Made by a program: the position numbers and the translations under genes
The notes under the pieces: generated by a model
What the model was told of the DNA's origin: nothing
Databases searched by the model: none
What the model saw: the letters and a program-made list of their open reading frames with translations, nothing else
Shown: one piece after another, positions 12,263 through 25,012 of the stretch
Layout of the letters: each line of letters starts with the position of its first letter
How positions within the stretch are numbered: the stretch's first letter is position 1
From: Aselliscus stoliczkanus
Taxonomy: Eukaryota > Chordata > Mammalia > Chiroptera > Hipposideridae
Direction of reading: 5' to 3'
Assembly (NCBI GenBank): GCA_033961575.1
Contig: CM066727.1
Coordinates: forward strand, 153,497,434 to 153,561,433
DNA: 64,000 nt

Positions 12263-13072
12263 CTGGGTCAGTGAGAGAGCAGAGGGAAAGAACAAAGAGT
12301 AAAAACAAGGCAACATGTTGGCCTTATTTATCCCAACGCCCCCCTCCAAATGAACATGCCCTTTCCCTCTCCACGTGTTCAGGGTGTCTTTGACCTCTCT
12401 GGTCTTACTGGGCTCATTTGTCTGCTTGGATGCTCTCAAATGCAAACCTCTCTAGTGAAGGGGCCCTTTGCAGCAGTCAAACCTACAACCTACTTTGTAA
12501 TTTCACAGCATGTCCTGGTACTATTCCCATTCAGTGCCCCATTGATGTCAGGTTCTACTCTTCAATTTATATCAGCTTCTTTAAGCTCTGCTCCGGTCTG
12601 ATATCCCCAGTAATACCTTCTAAATGGTAGATTTGCAAAGGGATGGGATCTAATACTCCCCAGCCTTGATCACTGTCCTTATTGCCCAATTCTCGCCCTT
12701 CCTCCCATTTGGCCCTCACCCCCACCACAGCAGCTCCCTTCACACAGCCCTGGGGCTGCCTCCTTCAAGATCAGTCCCACACCCTCCCTGGGATCCCTGC
12801 GTGGATCCCCCACTCAACAGCTGCCTACGGCTGCTCAGCCACTATCCAAAATGCAGCTTTCACCTCTGAGACCAGCTTGACAACCTGTGTCCCTCATCCT
12901 CTAATCTACAAACCTGATGTGGGAGGAATCCCATCCCTTGTCATCTTGGGGAATATAAGAAAGGTACCTTTACCTATCATCAAAGGGATCGGGGAAGAGT
13001 AAAGAAGGATGAAATGACAGGGGTGCCCTACCTCCAAGATGAGCCAATAGTCCAACAAGGGCGTCCACTCAC
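12263..13072 (-). other. ACVR1B: ACVR1B intron 2
   Basis: The donor is CAGTG|gtgagt and the acceptor is gacccag|GT. This 810-bp intron is C/T-rich on the plus strand at 12670-12850. I see no repeat or exon in it. Confidence 0.8.
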
Positions 13073-13312
13073 CACTGGGCACCCTCAGGTCGATCTTGTT
13101 GCAGAAGTCAGTGTAGCAGCAGTGGGTGTTGCGTAGATCCTCGGAGCTCAGGCAGTAGAAGGGCTTCCCAGCGGGGACCAGCTCCACTTTGGGGATGCAG
13201 GTGCGCACATGGTGCTCCATCCCATCCAGGTTGAAAATGGAAACCATGCAGGCCCCATCTGTTTCACACGTGTTGTTGGCCTGTAGGCAGCTGGTGCACG
13301 TACACAGCAGAG
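13073..13312 (-). CDS. ACVR1B: ACVR1B exon 2 (ligand-binding ectodomain)
   Basis: This 240-nt exon lies between acceptor catccag|CTCTGC and donor CAGTG|gtgagt. It encodes residues 31-111, essentially the whole extracellular ligand-binding domain. It has ten cysteines (LLCTCTSC, NTC, GAC, RTC, FYC, HCC, DFC) and the terminal box CCYTDFCN of the three-finger receptor fold. NNT gives one N-glycosylation sequon in the same place as in the mammalian family. DFCNK replaces the DYCNR I recall from human, a conservative change. It binds activin, nodal and GDF ligands together with type II receptors at the cell surface. Confidence 0.97.
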
Positions 13313-14101
13313 CTGGATGGAAATTTGGGAGGAGACGTTGACATTAATGATGGGCTCTTACCCTAGGTCCTTTTTCAGACTTAGAATATAATCCCTTAGC
13401 ATACTTGTTCCAAAATAAGTAGCTTTTACAGAGATGGGGCCAGAAAGCTATCCTCAATGAGGGCACAACCTTTTCACCTGTTTATTCAGCTCACAAACAC
13501 GGCTTTCTAGGCCCCACCCTCTAAGTGCTCTATTTTATGCCTGTGAGACACAGAGAAACTTTTTGAACTTTGCCTTAGACTTAGAGTTATTACAAATTAT
13601 TTTGTGACTGGGAAAGGTTTTCCTTTCAATTTAGATGCCTGAGCATGAGAGGAAGGTACGTTCCCTTTGGAGAATTATAGGTCTCTGCCCCAACACACAT
13701 GCACCAACTCCATCGCAAACCACCTAAGGGTCCTGAGGCGCCTTCGTCACCCCACCTCCTGCCTCCAGCACTCTGCAGCCCAGCTTCCTGAGTGCAGTCT
13801 GCATGCTCTCATGCATTCTTTTGCTGCCTTGCTTTTTTTTTCTGGCTAATTCCTACAAATCCTTTAAAATTCAACTTAAAAGTCACTCCCTTTGAAAGCT
13901 TCCCCTGACTAGTCTAACACCACTTCCTTTAGTCCACGGCAGGGGTGCCCCTCTCAGGAGAGGCAAAAACTGTATCCTCCAAAGAGGATATTGGTCGCTA
14001 CCTCATAAAGTTATTGTGAGGATTAAATGAGCTAATACCTAAAAAGTGCTCGATAAATCTAACCCACTTTGAAAGGCCCTTGAATATTGCTTTAAAGAAT
14101 A

Positions 14102-14102
<1 letters not shown>

Positions 14103-14137
<35 letters not shown>
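14103..14137 (+). repeat. (AC)n microsatellite
   Basis: About 17 uninterrupted CA units. Intronic. Confidence 0.95.
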
Positions 14138-14140
<3 letters not shown>

Positions 14141-15959
14141 TTAATATATAAAATCTTGTTTTTTTTCTTTTTCAAATAGTGTATGCCGTCTTCTCTGGGC
14201 CTAGCCATCTCTGAGTCTTGCTGGGTGTGTATTATACATAAGTGTGCACTGTTGACAGGAAATTACTGTAAGTGAATTTGGTGCCTCTGAAAGCCAGTTC
14301 AGCAGCCCTGGAGTCTGAAATCCTTTATTTATCTGTCTAACCAGAATAGCACAGACAGCAGCAGTTGGTTCTCCCCAACACTGTCTCCCATGAGCCTAAC
14401 CTAGCCCTGACCCTTGGAATGGGCAGGAGTGTGGCTGTAGCCACTAGAATCCTTAGGTTGGACTCACAGCCCTGAATGAAGCACTAGTCCATCAGGGGAT
14501 GGAGGTGGCAGGGCCCACCCAGGTCCCTGGCTGGACACTAAATGAATACTACCTGGATACCAAGTGGGGATATATTCAAAGTAAGGCCCCTAGAGAAGAT
14601 ACATGTATGACCAGTCCCATGAAAAACTAACCTATGGTAACGCATCCCTCTAGGCTGTAAACAGTCTAGCTTTGTCTCTTCCTCCAATGCACTGGAAGAT
14701 ATCTCTTGGCCTTTCAAATCCAAAGACCAATTTGAATGATCTCAGTGTCCAACCCCTCCTTCCTTAGGCTTTCTCTAAATGACACAATCCCTTGCCCCCC
14801 CCCCCCGCGGAAACAAAGGAGAGACAGCACTGACAGGTAAACGGCAGTGTACATCTTCACTATGTGGCCTGTGGTATTTTTTTCACAGTATTTGATCAGA
14901 TCCCTTTCTTCTGGGAGAAATTCCAAAACATGCAGCTACCTGCAGAAGGGTTTGGGTAGTGTTACATTTTAAAGGCAGAAGTTTAAAGCAGGTACCCTTT
15001 AGACTAGAATCCAAACCATAAAAGGAATTTTAAAAGTAAATCCCTCCTAAATTTAAATCCCAACCCTTTTAGGCACAAGGAAGACTTAGGAAATGCCTCA
15101 TTTATTTGCTCCCTCTTTTATTTCTCTTGCTAACTTAAATGTACTTCTGTGACCTTCCGATTACGCAATCCAAGCTTCTCTTACTCACTCAGGAGTCCTG
15201 ACTGTTAATCCAGGAAAGCTAATGTCCACTCCCCTTTGTGTCAGTGGGGGCATTCAGGCACAAAAGTGTTCCCCATGGAGCACACACCTCTCAGTATACA
15301 TGCGCCAGGACGTCCAGCAAAGAGAACAGCATTGGGTCTATTTTGGGAATCGAGAAGGGAAAGCCAACAACTCCAAGAGGGCTATTCTGAGCACAGTGGG
15401 ATACACAGGCCATACCCACAGCCGCCTTTGGAAAAAAAGCTCACTTCAGAGTCTGTCAATTAGCAGGCAGGAGAGCCGGCAGTCTCTGATTCCAGATACT
15501 TATTGTCCTTCCATTAGTTCATGGCCCCTTTCACAGTGATTCATTCTGGAGAATGAACACATCCACACGTGGCTCATTATTTTTGGGAAGTACTTAAACA
15601 ATCTTGGTGTAAGACAGGAAAGAACAAAAGTGGTGAAATCTATGCTAGACGGGACTAAGAACGGAACTGGGAGCAGGGCCATGTGGGTTTGTGATAAGGA
15701 ATTGAGCAAGTCCCTGACTCTATCTGGGCTTCGGCCGCCCAACCAGAAAAATACCATTTATCTTAAAGAATGGTATGAAGATTAGCGGAACATCCACTAA
15801 GTGCTGTGGGTAGTCTGAGAAACACTCTCTCTGCACCCTTCTAGGTACGTCTATATATTTTACAATGAGTGAGAAGTCTGAAAAAGACCTGTTTTTAAGA
15901 TAATCATCACTACTGCCCACACCCCTGAAAAGGTTTCAGTTACTATCACTAGAGCCACA

Positions 15960-16290
15960 GCAGGGTATCATGGCAGAACAGGTCAGAAAGACCGAAGGCT
16001 CAAATACCAGCTCTAATATAGTCACATGACCTGGAGCAAGTTGGGGACCTTCCAGCGGCACCCTGGTTTCCTAATCTGTAAAGTGGGACTGTTGATAATT
16101 ACGTTACAGGACTATGTAAAAATTACATGAATTTTTTTTTTTTTTTTTTGAGGGCAGTGTCACTGGCCCTCACATGCAGGCCCTGAACCGGGGCCGCTGG
16201 CATACCAAGCCAGCGCTTAACCACCGCGCCACTCGGCCGGCCCACATGAAATTTTTTAAAAAGTGCTTAGCAAATAGGTGCTCAACAAAT
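15960..16290 (+). repeat. MIR element split by a SINE
   Basis: MIR-type motifs (AATACCAGCTCTAATATAGT, CCTAATCTGTAAAGTGGGAC) end near 16131. They resume after the SINE at 16132-16243 with AAGTGCTTAGCAAATAGGTG. This gives the relative age: MIR first, SINE later. Confidence 0.65.
16132..16243 (-). mobile_element. Short SINE (family A), inverted
   Basis: A poly(T) start, a GAGGGCAGTGTCACTGGCCC body complement and a CACTCGGCCGGCCC end, flanked by ACATGAA on both sides. Confidence 0.9.
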
Positions 16291-17935
16291 TTTAATCTCT
16301 CCTCTTGACGTAAAATTCAAACACACAGATATAACTGTGTGTCTCTTTAACCACTAATTAATTAGAAAGTGGCAAGTTTCAGCAAGACCACAGCAAGAAA
16401 CTGCTGCTTGGGTCTCATATCTGCCAGAAACTAGTCGTTTGGCTTTGGGCAAGTCACTGAACCTCCCTGAACCTCATTTTCCTCACGTTTAATTAGAAAG
16501 AAGGGACTATATAGATGACCTCTAAAATCATCCAGCTGAAATTTGAATCTAGTTGCTTTCTAAATTCACATTGTTTGGATCATTGATTCAACACTGGATT
16601 GTTCTGCTTTAAATTTTATATATCTTTTCCTGAATTTTAAAGACAGACACATGGTTAGTCTTCTCTTAATATTCATTTTTCATATCAAAATAAGTGATAA
16701 TAAAATTATAAAAACATCTGCATTTATCATAAATTTACTAGTACACTAAATCACAAACCTAATTTCAATGTCTCTGAGAAGCTAAATCTGGACTAATTAT
16801 AACAGCCCTTTATTATCTGTTTCACAGTGACTCACTCATCAAGTTAAATCAGTCTACACAAGCGTGTATATAAACAATACATACCTACGAGTTACGTAGT
16901 AGAAATAACATAGTTAGGAGAACCAATCACAGAGGAGTAACACAATCACTTTACACACAAGCACGTTAATAAGTCAGAATGAAATTCCCACTAGCACAGC
17001 ATTTTGTTATTAACACAAGCTAGTCAAACCTGAACTGAAAACAAAACCACTCTGGCAAGATTTGAACATGACTCCAAAGTATGATTAGAAGGTGGTCTGT
17101 GGTGGGAAGTAAATGCAAATTTGATTCAAGAGAGAGGCTGTGTTTTGAGGAAGGTTGACAAGTCCCAGCTTGGGCAGACTGAGTCTAGCTGCATGCTATG
17201 GAGGCACAGACACAGCCAGGGCTCGGCAAGACGGCCTCACGGCAGGCAGGGCACTGGCCAGGTCCCCTCTCTTAGCCACTGGCAGAGATTGGGAGGGCAC
17301 TCAGCAAGGCTGTGGCTCAGTGAGAATTCCTAAGAACCACCATACAGGCTAGACCCACACCACAGCCCAATAAAGGCCTTCGACCACATCACCAGGGGAT
17401 GGGGTGTGGGAAAGTGTAGAGTGGTGGCATCAACCTCAAAAGGTAAGAAGCACACTGCAAAACACACACGTTTGTCTGGTAGATAAAGGTCCATGAAGGT
17501 TCCAAAACGTTTTAAAGCTACAGTATTTATGATATTTAGCTTATATAAAGTGCTCCTTGGGGAGAATACATTTCATCAAGTTAGTCCTTGTGTGGAGCAC
17601 TGTCCTGTTTAGGTACACTAAACTTGACACTTCCAAACGTCACCAGGCAACCTTCCAATTCCAGAGTATCCAAGATTTGATGCCCAAATAAGCCTGTGCT
17701 GCCCTTATACTTCATGATTTTACAAGTTGACCATAAACTGCCTCTCAGCCCCCATCCTTCCAGATAACAGCATCCATTAGACAGGCCAAACTGATAAGAA
17801 TAGCCTATTACAACCCATGATTACTTTAATTCTTCTTCCCTGGACCTTATACAAACCCCCACAGCTTCCTTAGGCTAGAACAAAGACCACAACTTTACAT
17901 AACTCTGTGATCCTGAATAGCCAAAATGATCTTGG

Positions 17936-18070
17936 AAAAAAAAAAAAAAAAGTTGGAGGACTCATACTTCCTGATTTCAAAACTTACTACTGGCATAAGT
18001 ATAGGCATATAAATCAATGGAATAGAACTTAAGAGTCCAGAAACAAACTATACATCTATGATCAACTGAT
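17936..18070 (+). mobile_element. L1 ORF2-region fragment (left part)
   Basis: GTTGGAGGACTCATACTTCC and TGATTTCAAAACTTACTACT are a familiar L1M ORF2-region sequence. It continues at 19024 beyond two stacked SINEs and is non-coding by truncation. Confidence 0.75.
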
Positions 18071-18577
18071 TTTTTTTTTAAGATTTTATTGGGGAATTGG
18101 GGGAGGGGAACAGTGTTGGGGAATTGGAGAAGGGGACCCGCCAAGTTGTTGTTCTTCAATCTTGGTTGTGGAGGACACCAGTCACCATCTGGCTTTCGGT
18201 CGGCAGCTAGCTCGTGGTCTCTAAGCTCAAGGTGCTGAGTTCAGTTTTAGTTGCGGGTGGGCGTAGCCACCATCCCATGCAGCAGTCAAACCCAGCAGCC
18301 TTGTTGTTAAGAGCACACGCCCTATCCACTGAGCCATCCAGGCGGCAGCTCAGCTCAAGGTGCCAAGTTCAGTCTTTAGTTTCAGGTGGGCATAGCCCAC
18401 CACTGAACAATCTTGTTATTACACCAGCTGAGCCATCCTGCCACCTGATGGCAACTCAGTGACAGCTCAGCTAGGGCAGTGTTCACTGTCCCATGTGGGA
18501 ATTGAACCAGCGGCCCTGTTGATCAGAGCACGCGCTCTAAGCCAACTCTTAACCAACTGAGCCACTCTGGCCGGCCC
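18071..18577 (-). mobile_element. Long SINE (family C), inverted
   Basis: It is the same type as the element at 6506: an AAGATTTTATTGGGGAATTG start, internal tRNA-like blocks (TGAGCCATCCAGGCGGCAGC) and a CCACTCTGGCCGGCCC end. It is followed by a copy of the target sequence, TCGACTGATTTTTT. Confidence 0.85.
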
Positions 18578-18590
18578 TCGACTGATTTTT

Positions 18591-19023
18591 TAAAAAGATT
18601 TTATTGGGGAATTAGGGGAGGGGAACAGCGTTGGGGAACTGGGGAAAGGGAACAGACAAGTTGCTGTCTTTCTGTTTTTCGGTCTAGTTGTGGAGGACAT
18701 TGCTTCACTGGCCCATGTTGGTATCATTGTTGCGCTCTTCTCGGGTGAGGCAGATCGGTCGCCGGCCTCTGGATGGCTGCTCACAGCGGCTCTTGGCAGC
18801 TCATGCTGGCTGCTGGCCACTCACTGTAGCCTATGGCAGCCCTCTGCAGCAGGGGCTGCAGTTATGCCGTCCCGGGGACTCACAGCAGCCCAGCTCCAGG
18901 TGGAACTGTTGTTCACCATCTTAGCTATAGAGGGCAGTGTCACTGGCCCTCATATGTGGGATCCGAACCAGGGCCACTGGCATCCCAAGCCAGCTCTTAA
19001 CCAACGTGCCACTCAGCCGGCCC
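18591..19023 (-). mobile_element. Long SINE (family B), inverted
   Basis: It begins with the family-B tail complement (AGATTTTATTGGGGAATTAG), contains the body, and ends with the tRNA-like head complement CACTCAGCCGGCCCC. The target sequence TCAACTGATTTTT occurs before the preceding family-C copy and after this copy, and also between them with one change. Confidence 0.88.
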
Positions 19024-20282
19024 CCTCAACTGATTTTTGACAAAAATGTCTAGAACCTTCAGGGGGAAAGACTAGTCTTCAATAAATGGTGTTGGACAAC
19101 TGGATAGCCACATGCAAAAGAATGAAATCAAACCCTTACTTCCCACCATATACAAAAATTAACTCAAAATGGATCAAAGAGCTAAATATAAGAGATAAAA
19201 CTTATATTGTAAAACTTCTAAAACTTTAGAAAATGGGTAAATTTTCATGACCTTGGATTTGGCAATGGTCTCTTAGATATCACACCAAAAGCAACAAAAC
19301 AAAAATACATAAGTTGGCTTTCATCAAAATGAAAAACTTTTATGCACCAAAGGATAATATAAAGAAAGTGAACAGACAACTTACAGAATGAGAGAAAATG
19401 TTTCCAAATCATATATCTAATAATGATCTAATATATATAGAACATATAAAGAACTCTTACAAATCAACAACAAAAAATCATTTTAAAAAGGGCAAAGAAC
19501 CTGAACAGACGGTTCTCTGAAGGAAATAATATACAAATGGCCAAGCACATGAAAAGATGTTCAACATCATCTTAAATGCAAATGAATTTCAATTTAAATG
19601 CAAATAAAACCCACCAGGAAGCAAATAAAACTCACTAGGAAGACCATAAAAAAATGAAAAAGAAAAATAATAAGTGTTGGTGAAGACTCAGAGAAACTGG
19701 AACCCTCATACACTGTCTGTAGGATCACTGTGGAAAATGGTTCCATGGTTCCTCAATTAAGTTAAACACTGAATTACCAGATAACCCAGCAATTTTGCAT
19801 ATAGGTATATATCCAAAAGATTGAAAACAACTGTTCAAACAAAATCTTGTATACTAATGCTCATAACTGCACTATTCACAACAGTCAAAAAGTGGAAACA
19901 AGCCAAATGTCCATCAAACAATGAATGGATAAACAAAATGTGGTGGGTATATTCATACAATGGAGTATTATTCAGCCATAAAAATGAAGCAATTACTGAT
20001 ATATACAAGATGTATAAACTCTGAAAACACTATGTTAAGTGAAAGAAGCCACATATTGTATGATCCCATTTATATTAAATATCCAGAAAGCAAATTAGTG
20101 GTTGTCAGGTGCTGGGGGGGAGGGAGGACAAGGGGAGGATGGAGAGTGACCACTGAACAGGGTCTCTGAGTTTACTCTGAGGTAAAGGAACAGTTCTGGA
20201 ACTAGACAGCGCTGATGGTTTGTATAATATTATGAAGGTACTTTACACCACTGAACTGTATACTTTAAAATGGTGAAAAATG
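19024..20282 (+). mobile_element. L1 3' fragment (ORF2 C-terminal remnant and 3' UTR)
   Basis: Typical L1 sequence: TTTTTGACAAAAATGTCTAG, AATAAATGGTGTTGGACAAC, AAAATGGATCAAAGAGCTAA, and near 19925-19980 the ORF2 C-terminal remnant (MWWVYSYNGVLFSHKNEAI). It ends at a SINE at 20283. The reading frame is broken in several places. It is an old, immobile copy. Confidence 0.85.
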
Positions 20283-20705
20283 GGGGCCGGCCAAGTGGCG
20301 CAGTGGTTAAGCGCTGGTTTGGGGATGCCAGCAGCCCGGGTTCGGATCCCACATGTGAGAGCCAGTGACACTGCCCTCCACAGCTAACAACAGCTCCACT
20401 TGGAGCTGGGCTGTGTGAACCCCGGCGATGGTGTAGGCTGCAGCCCCTGCTGCAGTGGGCTGCCATAGGCTACAGCGAGTGGCCGGCAGTCAGTGTGAGC
20501 AGCCGGCAGCCGATGTGAGGGGCCAAGAGCCACTGTGAGCAGCTCTCCAGAGGCCTGTGACCGATCTGCTTCACCCGAGAAGAGCGCAATGATGATACCA
20601 ACATGGGCCAGTGAAGCAACGTCCTCCACAACTAGACTGAAGAACAAAAGGGCTACAACTTGTCTGTTCCTCTCCCCCAATTCCCCAATAAAAATCTTAA
20701 AAAAA
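20283..20705 (+). mobile_element. Long SINE (family B)
   Basis: A GGGGCCGGCCAAGTGGCGCA head, the body, and the CCCCAATAAAAATCTTAAAA tail. It inserted at the 3' end of the preceding L1. Confidence 0.88.
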
Positions 20706-22347
20706 GAAAGGGTTCCGTTGCTTTAAAAAGAGAGAAAAAAGTTGCTCAGTAATTATTCACCTAGACAACTGCAAACATGTTTATGAAAATCCTGAATCAG
20801 GTTAAAAAAATAGAGGTGTCTGGCACTAAATTGTCACAAAGTAGAGGTGGTGCATGGCTCTCGTGGGGATGGTTAGGGGACAATAACTGGTAGCTGACAC
20901 TGTACCAGCAGCCAAAGTTCTAACTAAACTAAGCACAGAAATCTTGCAGCTTTAAAGTAAAGCTATCAGATGCTATTGGTTTAAAAAAAAAAAAAAGACT
21001 CAAGTTACACCTTCACCTTTCTCAATCATCAAAATTAGATTGTAAAAATACACTAGAACAAAACTAAACAAAAAGTCTCAAGTACCCAAGAGCCACAATA
21101 AAGTCGAATTTTACATGTGTAGCTGGTGGTACCTAAACCCTGCCCCCCCCCCAAACTGTACTGGTAAAAAGCACTTATGAAAAAAATGTAACTGACTTAA
21201 TAAAGGAAGCTATTTGTATGAGGAGGGAAAAAACCCCACAGATTTAACAATAAGACACTTGATAAGCTTGGTATTTAATTCCAATCTGGGAAAAGGTCTC
21301 AGAATGGGGTTTGCATAAGAGAAAGGTGTTTGAAAAGCCAGCTTCACACTATATCTATTCTACAAACTGCCTTTCTGACATTCTACTTGGAGACAAACCC
21401 AACCCTAGAGAGCTGTTTAAACAAGTTCACCCCTAAGCCTCAGGTCTAGAGAATGAAAGCTTTGTTCTCACTCAAAAGAGGCATTTGATGTTTATGCTAA
21501 GGAGACCTGTCATTGCAACTTAATTTATGGCTGACTGTAAATACCTGAACATCGAGCAAGGGCCCACCTGCTGCCCAGGAAGAATGTCAAGGTAAAACTT
21601 GAATGAGTGGCATCATTACGAGAACGTGTCCAATGATCCTATACAGACTCAGCGACATATTTGGACTATCTAACTTGGTATTTCTTCTTTCCTTAGTTTA
21701 TAATGAACATGCAAAAGCATTGTTTTCTTTGTTTGTTGTATTTAAATAGACATATTTGTGGCTCATTAGGGCAGGGGAGGATATTTATCAGTGGTGCTTT
21801 CTGACCTATTTACTATACCGTGGATCAGAGAAAAGACGGTGTACATCAGTTTTGAGTGAGAAAAGGGATAATAAGAATGGTTGTTTCATGTAACTGGGAC
21901 AATGAAAGAGAAAAATAAAAAATTCAGCCCGGGCTGAGAATAAAACTAATGAGGTTGAGATCAAGTTCATTGGGCTGGAATAAAATGGGTAGGTGGTAGA
22001 AGGGAGAGAGACCAAAGAGGTGAGGCAGGAAGAGAGACTATGATATTCCAAGTAACTCACAAATGCTTGTAGCATTTTTGAGTGATTGGGATAAAAACTG
22101 TATATACAGGAGATAATAAAATTATAGCAGGGCAGAATTGGAATTATTTACCTAGGATTCTGCTGAGAGGACAGAAATGAAGGAATTCAATTAAACAAAT
22201 ATATTAAGTACTTAAAATATGCAAGGCTCTGTGACAGGACAAAGCCATATAAAGAAAAATAAGCCAGTTCTAGCATCCATTTGTAGGGGATAGAGGGTGG
22301 GAGAATGGGAGGAGCCGACAACTAGAAACCAGTGTGACTCTCCAGAC

Positions 22348-22413
22348 CAGGGGTCGGCAAACCGCATCCAAAGAGCCACATGTGGCTTGCGAGCCACAGT
22401 TTGCCGACCCCTG
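22348..22413 (+). mobile_element. 66-bp hAT-type miniature inverted-repeat element
   Basis: It has perfect 15-bp terminal inverted repeats, CAGGGGTCGGCAAAC (22348-22362) and GTTTGCCGACCCCTG (22399-22413). They are flanked by 8-bp near-duplicates CTCCAGAC and CTCTACAC (6 of 8 match), as expected for hAT insertions. The interior includes the 14-bp palindrome AGCCACATGTGGCT. It has no coding capacity. Confidence 0.85.
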
Positions 22414-22837
22414 CTCTACACCACAAACAAGGACCAAAGAGAAAAGTAGAGAGGGTGCAATCATTGACTGGGGGAAGACAGGAGGACAAAGAAGGTCCCA
22501 CATCGGAGGATGCTGGATTTGGCTAAGAAGGGAAGGAAGGCCAAGAAAAGCACAAGGCATGTTAGATCCTCAGTGAATGGACAGATGCGACAATACCAAG
22601 GTTCCAGTCAGGGACAGGGCAGTAAGGGAGACTGGGCCAGATGGGGCTGACTGTGAGGCCAGGCTAAGGGGTCTGGGGTTGATCCTGGAGGCCACATACA
22701 AGTGGTGGAACCATCAGGCACAGAAGATATATTTTCCCAAGTTAAATCCAGCAGTAGGATGGAAGAAAAATGGGAGACTGGAGGCAGGGACTGGTAAGAA
22801 AATTAAGTAGGCATCATAGTATACAGTATTTAGAGCA

Positions 22838-22990
22838 CATGCTCAGAGTCACATAGATCTCAGGCCTCCTGCTGAACCTCTGTATGCCCCAGCTTTTCCA
22901 CCTGTAAAATGGGGATGAGTGCCTCAGAGAATAGCTTTATAGAGCAGACGATGTAACTCAGTGCGTAGCATCATGCTTGGGTATAAGGTA
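22838..22990 (+). repeat. MIR element
   Basis: AGAGCACATGCTCAGAGTCA, TTTTCCACCTGTAAAATGGG and GATGAGTGCCTCAGAGAATA are the MIR 3' half. Diverged. Confidence 0.65.
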
Positions 22991-24084
22991 AGCTTTCGGT
23001 CAATCAGGCGCTTTTATTACTACTGTTCTCCCAGTAAATGAGAAGAGTATGAACTCTTCATAGTTTTGTGGTTGATCCAACAAGCAGAAGAAAAGTCGAT
23101 TTGTGTATAAACTTCGAAAGGGCAAGGGCAGGCTCTTTCCTCTCAACACTCAGCGTGGTCCTGGATATTAGAAATGAACACTGAATTTGATTCCATCTTC
23201 CCTATTCTAAGTGTAGAATGTCTACCAAGACGATAAATGAAGGGATTTGGTGCAAGGCTAAATTGGGGCAATTACTAAAAACAAAATATGCTTCAATTCA
23301 CAGATTCAACTCAATCATAATCATTTTTAAAAAACTATCTCCAAAGCACCCCAAATCTCGTCTCTCCTCCAAACACTCACAAATATCTAGGAAAAGGTAA
23401 TAGGTAGAAGACAGAAGATCAAAGGACTTTTCACATGCAAGATCCATTGATGGGATGGCTCCTACCAGGTCTCAGGCACCCTCAAGCCTACCCTGCTTTC
23501 CTTCTCCTCACATCACCATCTGACTTACCCCCTGCCCCCGACACACCATTTTTAAAACAGCACCTATGTACTATCTCAGTTTCTGTAGGTTGGAAGTCCA
23601 GGCACAGCATGCCTGGTATCAGCCAGGGTTGCTTTCTCGTTTAGGGCGGGGACCTCTTTCAGACTCATGGGCTGTTGGTAAACCCCACTGCCTTGTGGAT
23701 GGAAAACTGAGGTCCCCGTTTCCCCCTTGCTGACAGCCAGGGACCATCCTCAGCTCCTAGAATCGCCCAATAGTTTCTGGCCACATGGCTCCACAGGCAG
23801 CTCACACATGGATGTTTACTTTCTTCCACACTGGCTGCAGCATCTCTGCCTTCCTCTTCTGCAATTAGTTGAGAAAACTCTCCCCTTTCAAAGGGCTAGC
23901 TTGATTGGGTCCTGTCCACCATGCAGTCTCTTTACCTGAGGGTCAGCTGATTTGGGACCTTAGGCACATCTACAAAGCCCTTCACAGTAGTACCTAGATT
24001 CATGTTTGATTCAATAACTGGAAGAGGTGTGTATACCAAAGGCCAGGAATCTCGAGGGTAGGGGAGCAGAGGGTGGGCTATGGT

Positions 24085-24250
24085 GGGCGAAATCACCTCC
24101 TGTTTTATTTCTTTATTGCCTATCTCACTTGCCAGAAGGTAAGCTTCACGGAGGAGGGCATTTTTGTCTGCTTTTGTTTACTGTTGTATCCCTAGCACCT
24201 ACAACAGTGCCTAGCATATGGTAGGTGCTCAATAAACATGTGTTAATGGA
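24085..24250 (+). repeat. L2 3' end
   Basis: TATCCCTAGCACCTACAACA, GTGCCTAGCATATGGTAGGT and GCTCAATAAACATGTGTTAA form the L2 3' consensus order. Confidence 0.7.
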
Positions 24251-24272
24251 ATCTTTAGATCACCACAGTTGT

Positions 24273-24301
24273 GCGAGCGCGCGCGCGCGCGTGTGTGTGT
24301 T
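24273..24301 (+). repeat. (GC)n(GT)n alternating purine-pyrimidine tract
   Basis: About eight GC/CG steps run directly into five GT units. It is strictly alternating over about 28 bp, the composition most prone to Z-DNA. Intronic in ACVR1B. Confidence 0.9.
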
Positions 24302-24404
24302 TATAGGCTGGAAATGGGACCTCTAACTGAATATATTAAAATTCTGGTTCCGTGAAACCTTTAGGAGTCCTTGGAATGCCATATAATTTTCTGCTACAAT
24401 TACT

Positions 24405-25012
24405 TGAATGGCTTTAACCAAAATATGGTTGATTCTCATTATTCATGGATTCCATATCTGTGAATCTGCCCACTTGCTAAAATTTATTTGTAACTCCAAA
24501 ATCAATACTCTCAGTGCTCTCATGGTCATTCGCGGACATGCGCAGAGCGGTGAAAAATCTGAGTCACCCAATGCTCACACTCTAGCTGAGAAGGTACAAG
24601 GCAACGCTCTGCCTTGTTTCAGCCTTCCTACTGTAAAGGTGTGTCCTTTTCACGGTCTAGTCAGTGCCACGCTTTTTGCCTTTTTGGTGGTGGTGGTGGT
24701 GGTGATTGCATTGTTTAAAATGGCTCCCAAGTATAATACTGAAATGCTAAAGAAGACAGTAATGTATATGCCTTACAGAGAAAATACGTATATTAGATAA
24801 GCTTCATTCAGGCATTCATTATAGTGCTGTTGGCCTTGAGTTCGATGTTCAATTGACAATATATATTAAATAAGGTGTCTTTAAACAGAAACACACGTAA
24901 AACAAGGTTACATACTGATCGGTTGAAGAATATGTGACCAGTGGTTCACAGGACCCTAACCATGTATTTTTCCTAGGAGCAAAGGTTCAATTTTCACTCA
25001 TTCGCTGTACAA
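24405..25012. mobile_element. Probable ancient DNA-transposon remnant (Tigger/MER type)
   Basis: TGGTTGATTCTCATTATTCA, TCATGGTCATTCGCGGACAT and the later CACACGTAAAACAAGGTTAC resemble a Tigger/MER-type interspersed repeat I recall. I cannot fix the exact family or orientation. An internal (GGT)n tract lies at about 24686-24702. Confidence 0.45.
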
